From: Lycium barbarum
Taxonomy: Eukaryota > Streptophyta > Magnoliopsida > Solanales > Solanaceae
Assembly (NCBI RefSeq): GCF_019175385.1
Contig: NC_083343.1
Coordinates: 51,234,457-51,298,456 of the forward strand
DNA: 64,000 nt
Direction: 5' to 3'
Of the stretch, positions 56,940-64,000 are shown piece by piece; the stretch's first letter is position 1, and each line of letters opens with the position of its first letter. Both the position numbers and the translations under genes were made by a program. The notes beneath the pieces were generated by a model. That model worked only from the letters and a program-made list of their open reading frames with translations, ran no database searches and was not told the origin of the DNA.

Positions 56940-59376
56940 TGTTACACCTCGAAAAATTCCCTGTTGATGCACAGTTAATAGACTAGCGGAGGACACAAAG
57001 TATATGATATTTCAATAAGCAAGAAATAGCATTTGATGACCCTAATTGAGATTTCAAAGACATTCGAGGTAAGAGAAGAAAGTTTGCTAACAGTGGCAAG
57101 GTATGCGTTAAGTATCGGAAGAGATTTACGTGTAACAGTTAATGTTTACTTAATGATGTTTGGGAGAAGAGTTATAGCATCCCTTAGATTGTTGATGAGG
57201 TGCTAAACAAGAGTTAAGAAGGTTCCATAAGGATTGGAGATCAAACGAGTCGACGATAACGAGTTCGGAGAAATTGGGCATTATACGACCCAACTTACTG
57301 GCCGTATAACATATACTAGCCGTATGTTAGGCCGTATATTTAGCCTAGATTGCCAGCCTCACTAGACCAAATCTACGGCCAGATATACGGTCAGTATAAA
57401 TTATTCAGACCGTATGTTGGTCCGTAGAATCTGGTCGGGACAGCTTGTGTATTATTAATAAGGGGGACCAAGTTCATTTCCTCTTCACTCCTCTTCTCTA
57501 TAGAACTCTCTAGAATATTTCTCCACACCTCTCCCACAAGAATCCAGGAGATATTAATGATCAACTTCATCAAACCAAGAGAATCAAGTGTAAGAAACTC
57601 ATTAAAGCTCATCCAAGACAAGAAATCCAAGTGGAGGTGGAACAAGGGTTTTGCTTAAGTGAAGTGCTTCCACCCAAGGTCCTTTCCTACACCATCTAAG
57701 ATAGGTTTTTTGGTCTTTGCATGTTGTTTTAGGTATTGAGAGGTTGAAAGACTTGGATTGTAGAAGGAGATAGAAAATGGGTCATGAATGTGAGAATAGT
57801 GATATTTTTGAGTAGTAGCTTGGATTAAGTCGTGAATCTTGATATGTTGTGATTATGGTTATGTTATAAATGACATTAATAACATGGCATAAACATCGTA
57901 TATGAGTGAACGAAATAATGTGCTATGACTATAGATATGGATGATTTGAGGTGAATTGAGAAATATGGATAATGTAGGTGAATAAAGACTATTGTTATAA
58001 TGTTATGAATGTTATTATTGATGTTTGCGAGTTGATATATGATATGAGGAAGTCGTACAATCAAAGAAGATGCTGCCCAATTTTCTCTAGCTTTAGTCAA
58101 GAATGCTAAGATATCGATTTTCTAATGTTAGTATAACTCTAATGAAGGTAGAAACGTGAGCATTGAAGGAGAACGTTCAAGCGATAGAATAGTCGAACAA
58201 AAAGGTATGTAAGGCTAACCCTTCTTTCAACAAGGCATGGTTCTTTTGCCATATATCTATTCTTTCATGAGCCTATGATGTCCTCCAAATGATTCTATCT
58301 CTAAAGATACTAAAGCGCACGATTCTCGTCGTGTTACGATTCTATGAAATTCCTTATATGATGAGTGATCCTCTAAGGATGGATGCAATGAAACGCTGAT
58401 AGTAATGATGTCAAAGATTCTTATGAGCTCTTATGTATATATCTTGTGTATGACTATTATGTAACCCTGAGCTTATATCGCCGGGTATGATATGTATTGC
58501 GCGCGAACCACTGCACTTGGGTACGGATAACCCTGAGCCTTGGTAGGGCCAGGTATGTATAATCACCGAGCCTTTTCATGGCCGAGTATGTGAAACACCG
58601 ATCCTTCATAGTCGGGTATGCTATGAATATGAATATGTAAATGAATATGAATACGATTATAAATATGAATATGGGTATGAAAAAGTAAATGAGTATGGAT
58701 ACGAATACAAATACGGATATGGATGTATGTACACAATCACGCATTAGAAATAGAGGGTCCCTATGAAAAGCAAGTAAGTGTTTATGACAATGGTTCGACT
58801 ACCTCCCATCTTATGCTATTTCTTATGTTGTTTATTATGCTTCTATAATGATGTTGATCATTCTTTACATAATCAATACATTCTTCGTACTGATATCCTT
58901 TTGTTTATGGACGCTGCGTCATGACCGCAGGTGGCCAGGGAAGCAGGCTTGATCTATAGCTTTATTACTCAGGGACTACGTAGCGGAGCTCTATTTCATT
59001 CGGAGCTACAGCTTTGGTATCTATTCTTTTGTGTACATACTTATGGGAATGGTGGGGCCCTGTCCCGCCTATATGGTATGACATACTCTTCTTAGAGGCT
59101 CGTAGACCTGTGTATATGGTAAGATGTATTGGGCCTTTTCGGCTTATATTTTGGATATCATTTTGTTAGCCTCGTCGGCTTATGTACATTGTTGTGGGCA
59201 TAGTTGTTGATGGTGATATAAATGTATTGTTAACCAGTGGAAACAGTATGAATGTGGGATCGAAAGTATGATTTAGCTATGTGTCTCACCTAGATGAATA
59301 TGTTAATGTATGATGAGAGGTGCCCGGGTGGGTTAGCACCGGGTACCCGTCATGGCCCTCCGGTTGGGTCGTGACA
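56940..59376 (+). repeat. LTR B (copy 3 3' LTR)
   Basis: 2437 bases, TGTTACACCTCG to GTCGTGACA. Full-length version of LTR A: GGCCGTATG repeats (57283-57430), AAGATGCTGCCCAATTTTC (58069), AAAGGTATGTAAGGC (58201), GAGCC...GGCCGGGTATG hairpins, the ATCAATACATTCTTCGTACTGAT block (58869) and GACCGCAGGT (58922-58931). Confidence 0.85.
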
Positions 59377-59511
59377 CAAATTTTTGCATGATAAGTTTTT
59401 CCAAATCAATCGAGGATTTTTCATCCATTTCACTGACCTAATTTTATATGTTGGTGTACATAATTCTTTGTTCCTGACACAAATAATAGATACCTTGACT
59501 TCTGCCAGTTC
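59377..59511 (+). other. Unassigned sequence between LTR B and LTR D
   Basis: 135 bases, AT-rich, matching nothing else in the window. Short frames cross it on both strands but run into the neighbouring LTRs. Possibly the only non-LTR-element DNA in the right half. Confidence 0.3.
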
Positions 59512-59821
59512 TATTATACCCCGTATATTTATACGTCGAATTATCCGCAAACAAATCGATTCAAGTTAAAGGCGGGATCATTTTCGGACACGAAATAGAA
59601 ACCTTTAATTTTCAATTTTAAATTAGAACATAAATTGTTTATAAATTTTATTTAGTGTAAAAATATTATTGGTGATTATGGATTAATTAATTGAGGTTAG
59701 ATTACTAAGTAGGAATTAGTGATTAATTAAATTAATTTAATTAAGTCTAGTGGGCCCCACCCAAATTAAATAAAAAAAAAGAAAATTTATTAGCTTGGAC
59801 ACGTGTAGGATTTAGAGGACC

Positions 59822-59836
59822 TATATATATATATAA
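59822..59836 (+). promoter_or_regulatory. TATA box, LTR D
   Basis: TATATATATATATAAG; the leader CACTTTCACACTTCAATTGA follows within 30 to 40 bases. Confidence 0.5.
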
Positions 59837-61122
59837 GTCAAGAATGACTCATTGAGTCATCACTTTCACACTTCAATTGAACAAAAATGGAGATGGAAAG
59901 AAAAAAAAAAAAAAAAAAAAAAGAGGAGCAGCCATGGCTGCTACTGTTCACGGCCAGCCATGGCTGTTGTAAAAAAAAAAAAAAATAGCCTTGATTTAAT
60001 TCCAAGGTGAATTACAAGTTCAAGGTGGTGATAGCAACATTGGATATTAAGTCGGAGAAGAAGAAATTGTAAAATTGGGGCAATTGAGCGTAGAAATTCC
60101 TCCGAGAAAAATTTGGTAAGATTTTCTTATTTTATGGTGTAATTGTGTTAATAGTATTGTAATGAAATTATTAAAATTGGATTGGACGAAATTGGAAGTA
60201 AGAAAATGCATAAAATTGATGTTATAGGAAATTGTGGGTTGAAATGGATTTAGAAAAGTTGTTGGGTTGTTGGAATTGTTATGGGCTGAATTGTAAGAAT
60301 TTTATATGTACATCTCTGTTGTTGGTATTTCTGTGTTAACAGGAGAATGATTGGAAATTCGGGTTAGGCGAATATATAGGGGAAATGTTGCCCGATTTTC
60401 GTTAAGCCCTTAACTAATGGAAGACCCTAAACGAGGATGTATAAGTTAAAGAACAAGTTCTATAAAGTGATGGGCTACGGTTTACGAAACTAGAAAGTAT
60501 TGTTACTGACGATAACGTTACCTTTATGTTAAATAGACTAAAAGAGCGACAAAGCGAACGGTTTTGCGATTAGTCGTCAACAGGTATGTAAAGTTGTCCC
60601 TTCATTCTTTTGGCATGTCTTAGATTTAAGTGATGAACGATATGAACTTTGGGGTAATTCCATTCATAAGCTTTGAGTGATATTTATGATTCTTATTCAC
60701 TTTTTGATGTTACACTTCTCAAGTGATTGAGCCTCCCTCTTCAGTTTTCTGTACGTTGGTTAATAGTCGATATGTATCGTTCCTATTTTTAGGAACTCTA
60801 TGATAACTAGTGACATATGACTATGATCGTTAAGGCTTTTTGATATACTTATGATGACGTCAAGGGATGTTTGATATGTTTCCGATGACCTTCGAAAGGT
60901 ATTTGATACGACTATTGTCTTGATTTTCAAATGGTAATTTGTATTGATTATTCTATTGAGTCTTTGAAAATGTTTTTAAATTGCATATAGTTTTTCACTA
61001 CTCTGCTCGTGCATGCCTCAATATGTCTTTCACTGAGTCCCGGGCCAGGATATGTATTCGTGCACAGTTTCACTGCATTGTTCACCGAGTCCCTCACTAG
61101 AGGGTCGGGTACGGTATATATA

Positions 61123-61247
61123 TTATGGTGTTATGCTGTGTTATAGTGTTATGCTGTGTTATGGTGTTATGCTGTGTTATGGAGTTATGCTGTGTTACGG
61201 AGTTATGCTGTGTTATGGAGTTATGCTGTGTTCTGGAGTATGCTGTG
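61123..61247 (+). repeat. 18-bp minisatellite in LTR D
   Basis: Seven units of TTATGGTGTTATGCTGTG with A/G and G/A variants, the last unit 17 bases. Not present at the matching place in LTR F. Because 18 is a multiple of three it makes a spurious open frame. Confidence 0.9.
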
Positions 61248-62029
61248 TTATGGCGCCAAAGACGGGGTGGCGACCATGTTCACCGAGTCCCATAATGGGC
61301 CGGATATGATATATGATATTGACATGCATGATTTATGTTCAAAGGCAAGCTTTTTGGTATTCTGGTTATTGTACTCATTTTCTGTACTCTTGATTTCAGT
61401 TATGATCCTGTTTACTGTATTTCATGCTTTACATGCTCAGTACATATTCCGTACTGACCCCCTTTCTTCGGGGGGTTGCGTTTCATGCCCGCAGGTGCGG
61501 ATACTCGCTTTGGTGATCCGCCAGCTTAGGACTCCCTTTCTGCTGTCCTGGAGAGCTCCGTTGTTCCGGAGGCTAGACTTTTGGTTTGAATCTTATGATA
61601 TATATATATATATGTATATGCTATCCAGGGGTACGACGGGGCCCTTTCCCGTCATATTTCGCTATTCGTACTCTTAGAGGTCTGTAGACATATGTGTGGG
61701 TTGTGTATGGGTTCTATTCAGCTGTGTCTATACGATGTGCTGTGGTATGATGTTCGTCTCTAGTAGCAGCCTTGTCGGCGTGCATACGATATTGGTATGT
61801 GATGGCAGCCTTGTCGGCTTGCGTATTATTTCATGATATGATTAGTTGTGACTCCTCAGGAGACCGTTGATCTGGAAATATATATATATATATGATGATG
61901 TTACGAACTTTGGAGTTCCTTTATAAGTTTTCGTATTGTCGTAGTTTCAGTTTGATGTTATATGTAACAGGTCGTATACGGGTGTCCAGTTCGGGCACTA
62001 GTCATGGCCCACGGGGTTGGGTCGTGACA

Positions 62030-63984
62030 AAAGTGGTATCAGAGCAGTTCGTCCTCGGAGTGTCTACAGACCGTGTCTGGTAGAGTCTTGTTTATCGGTG
62101 TGTTGTGCACCACACCTATAAACAGGAAGCTACAGGACATTTAGGATGTTACTTTTCTTTCATATCTCAGATCGTGCGATAGAGCTCAGCCATAGGAAAT
62201 GAAATTCCTTGTACTAACCTTTGATTTCAGCTGAAGAACGACATCAACAGACGGAAGCGACTGACGATATTGGAAGTTACAAAGTACACAGGTAAGTAAC
62301 GGTGCGGAAGAGGCATGTCGGATAAGGTAAGAATATTGAAGTATGATTGACATGTAAAGTTGGAGGATGAAAGAGAAGGTGGATAGGAGGTTATAACAGA
62401 ACAGATCGTTAAAGGATCAGGTACGTCTCGATGTGCGATATATGAGGTAAGTCCCGACACCTCTATACTTTTTTTTTTCTGGAAATTGGGAGCCCTATGT
62501 GGCTATGGTACGATATGATACATATGTATATACGTTGGCCTTGTGAGGCATTGTTGCTATTTCCTGCGTGCAGGTTTTGGGATAGTAAGAAATACAGAGG
62601 AAACTCTGCCCAAATTTTCCCAGAAATAGGAAAAAGGGAGAGAATGAGATATAAGTTCATAATATGTGTTGAAAATCGATACTGATAGGGTAAATTTGAT
62701 ATGTTGGACTAAATCTTTAAGAGATACCCTACATGTAGTCCGTAAGGGGCACCATTGTTATCTGGAAAATTTTATTTCGAAAAGGCATATATGAGCAGCA
62801 AGGTTTGGAATTCATTTGGACGGACCAGAATACTTTCCAACCACATTTTGCCTTAGAAAAGCACATGTTGAAGGGTAAAAACGTCTAGTAATTAAGTTTC
62901 ACTTTTATTGTAATGTACAAAGCATACAGCCAGTAGTTTATGAACTAAACAATTCGTTCACGACTCAAGAATAAACCTGGGGGTAAACCGTGTGAATCAA
63001 GCACTAGAAGTCCTGTGGTGCTTGTTGGATTCTAGTTTTCTTCTGGTGGTGGTTGGAGAATGCTTCATAGTAACATTTTATTAGTTCTTAGTCAACTAAT
63101 TGGAGATGGAATTTGTGGAAGGAAAACCAAACTTATGGGCTGTCTAGGATCATGTATTTCATATGTTGTTGATGAAATGCTAGGATGATTCGGAAGGGCT
63201 TGTGATACTAAGGGATGATTTAGGAAAAGGTGGCAACTCTTAACAAATTTTTTTATTGGGGTATCGAGTGAACCGATAAGTAGGGATAAATTACGACGAG
63301 TTTACAGTTAAAAGGAGTACTAGTATGATTGAGATAAAAGTACGGAGGAAGAAGAGTTATGACAAATTATGAAGGTATTGATAAGACAGTTTGTGAGATA
63401 TTAAGGATAAGATTGATCAGAAAGGGTGAAGGGTTATGTACGCCTAGTCCACTGAGTGTAATTAAAACAAAGTAAGAATGGTGAATGAGGTTAAGAAATG
63501 TTATGTTAAGGATGTATTACGAGCAGGATGTAATATGAATACCATAAGGATTGTTATAGAAATGAGTAAAGCCTAGCAAGGAAGTAACTAACTAAAGGAT
63601 ATGATGTAATTAGTGTGAAACGGTAAAGCAGATGTAGAACGAATAAGAACGAACTTATAAGGTCCTACAGGGAAAGTTCAGAATAGAGATCAAATAGTAA
63701 CGAAAGTGAAAGCGAGCATAGGAAGAGAAGAAGTGAATAGAAAGAAGAAGATAAGAAGAAAGCAAGTGGGGTTACAGTGTAGCGAGGTGTTATGATGCTT
63801 ATAGCTAAGAAAATGAGTAATACAAGTGACAGAATTGTGAAAGACCGACCTAAAGAAAGATGAGCAACAAGACAGAATGAATGCTGGAAATGACTGGTAT
63901 GATAAGAACAAATAAGAAATGAACAGAATATGTTTTGAAAACGAGAAAGGGATTATGTAGAAGTAGTGTTTACCGAAGGATACA
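62030..63984 (+). other. Element D internal domain, no coding sequence
   Basis: The leader to about 62280 matches element I. A block at 62510-62630 (GGCCTTGTGAGGCATTG, then AGGAAACTCTGCCCAAATTTT) resembles the 3' UTR block that lies before the polypurine tract in coding Tekay copies. The rest is A/G-rich without gag or pol. Ends where TGTTATATCCCG begins at 63985; no clear polypurine tract is seen there. Confidence 0.55.
62034..62045 (+). other. Primer binding site (initiator Met tRNA) after LTR D
   Basis: TGGTATCAGAGC, perfect match, 4 bases after the LTR. Confidence 0.85.
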
Positions 63985-64000
63985 TGTTATATCCCGTGTC
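63985..64000 (+). repeat. Start of an LTR, probably 3' LTR of element D
   Basis: TGTTATATCCCGTGTC, like the start of LTR F; cut by the window end. Confidence 0.5.

Larger units (their letters stand above)
50086..59376 (+). mobile_element. Tekay/Del chromovirus copy 3, full-length but defective
   Basis: LTR A, primer site, gag, PR, RT, RNase H, IN, chromodomain, polypurine tract (56927-56939) and LTR B. It forms a tandem array with copy 2 through LTR A. The right flank is CAAAT; no simple target duplication can be tested because the left LTR is shared. Confidence 0.85.
59512..62029 (+). repeat. LTR D (5' LTR of a non-coding element)
   Basis: From TATTATACCCCGTATATTTA (terminal TG mutated to TA) to GGTCGTGACA, then a perfect primer site. 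Same family as LTR F. TATA run at 59822-59836; two AGCCATGGCT palindromes (59933-59965) after poly(A) tracts; GTAAGATTTTC donor-like site (60116); GGGGAAATGTTGCCCGATTTT (60378); 18-bp minisatellite (61123-61247); CTCAGTACATATTCCGTACTGA hairpin (61436); GCCCGCAGGT (61488). Confidence 0.7.

Noticed and set aside
39795..59376. A single giant nested element from 39795 to 59376
   Set aside because: The GCTGT duplication closes copy 1 at 46588, and the flank after LTR B (CAAAT) does not match the left flank.
59350..59569. Overlapping 60-66 codon frames on both strands as a host gene fragment
   Set aside because: They run from LTR B through 135 unassigned bases into LTR D; I could not match them to any known protein.
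61052..61677. Open frames with repeated CYGVMLCYGVML
   Set aside because: Created by the 18-bp minisatellite, whose length is a multiple of three.

Overview
The window looks like plant nuclear heterochromatin. It consists almost entirely of LTR retrotransposons in various states of decay, and I found no intact host gene. Tekay/Del-type Ty3/gypsy chromoviruses with initiator-Met primer sites, together with a minus-strand Ogre/TAT element (DUF7745-like ORF1, G-patch domain, Arg-tRNA primer site), suggest a Solanaceae-like asterid with a large genome. The lineage call rests on remembered resemblance, not a search.

Left block (1-15656): element I is a non-coding, Tekay-like LTR element. Its 5' LTR tail (371-1517) is interrupted at the left by what looks like the poly(A) end of a retrocopied transcript (1-370). 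Its 3' LTR (4220-5028 and 14165-15656) is split by element II (5029-14159), a second non-coding relative flanked by a near-perfect 5-bp target duplication. Element II carries a 5S rRNA-derived sequence at 8437-8555 inside its internal domain, the most unusual feature of the window.

Middle block (15657-26459, minus strand): 5' part of an Ogre-type element. Read right to left it has a 5' LTR, an Arg-tRNA primer site, a DUF7745-like ORF1, an extra zinc-motif region, gag, protease, G-patch and the start of the region expected to be the protease-RT intron. RT, RNase H and integrase are absent and presumably lie left of the window.

26460-39794 is a mosaic: a reversed LTR scrap, an integrase-chromodomain scrap with its 3' LTR (E), a long LTR (F) with an internal 840-bp duplication inserted in E, and LTR G, which is split by a minus-strand solo LTR (H) with a perfect TCTTG duplication.

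Right block (39795-59376): three decayed Tekay copies. Copy 1 (39795-46583) has a perfect GCTGT duplication and a deletion that removed most of its 5' LTR and gag. Copy 2 lacks its 5' part. Copy 3 is gag-to-chromodomain complete but riddled with stops. Copies 2 and 3 share one LTR (50086-51750), so they form a tandem LTR-pol-LTR-pol-LTR array. From 59512 to the end there is another non-coding element (LTR D, primer site, 2 kb without coding, start of its probable 3' LTR).

The genes do not work together as a pathway; the order is a record of nested insertion, recombination and methylation-type decay (many CAG to TAG, CGA to TGA and TGG to TAG/TGA stops). Recurring cis signals (a TCAGTAC/GTACTGA hairpin, palindrome arrays before the TATA box, and a hairpin before the polypurine tract) appear across otherwise diverged LTR families.
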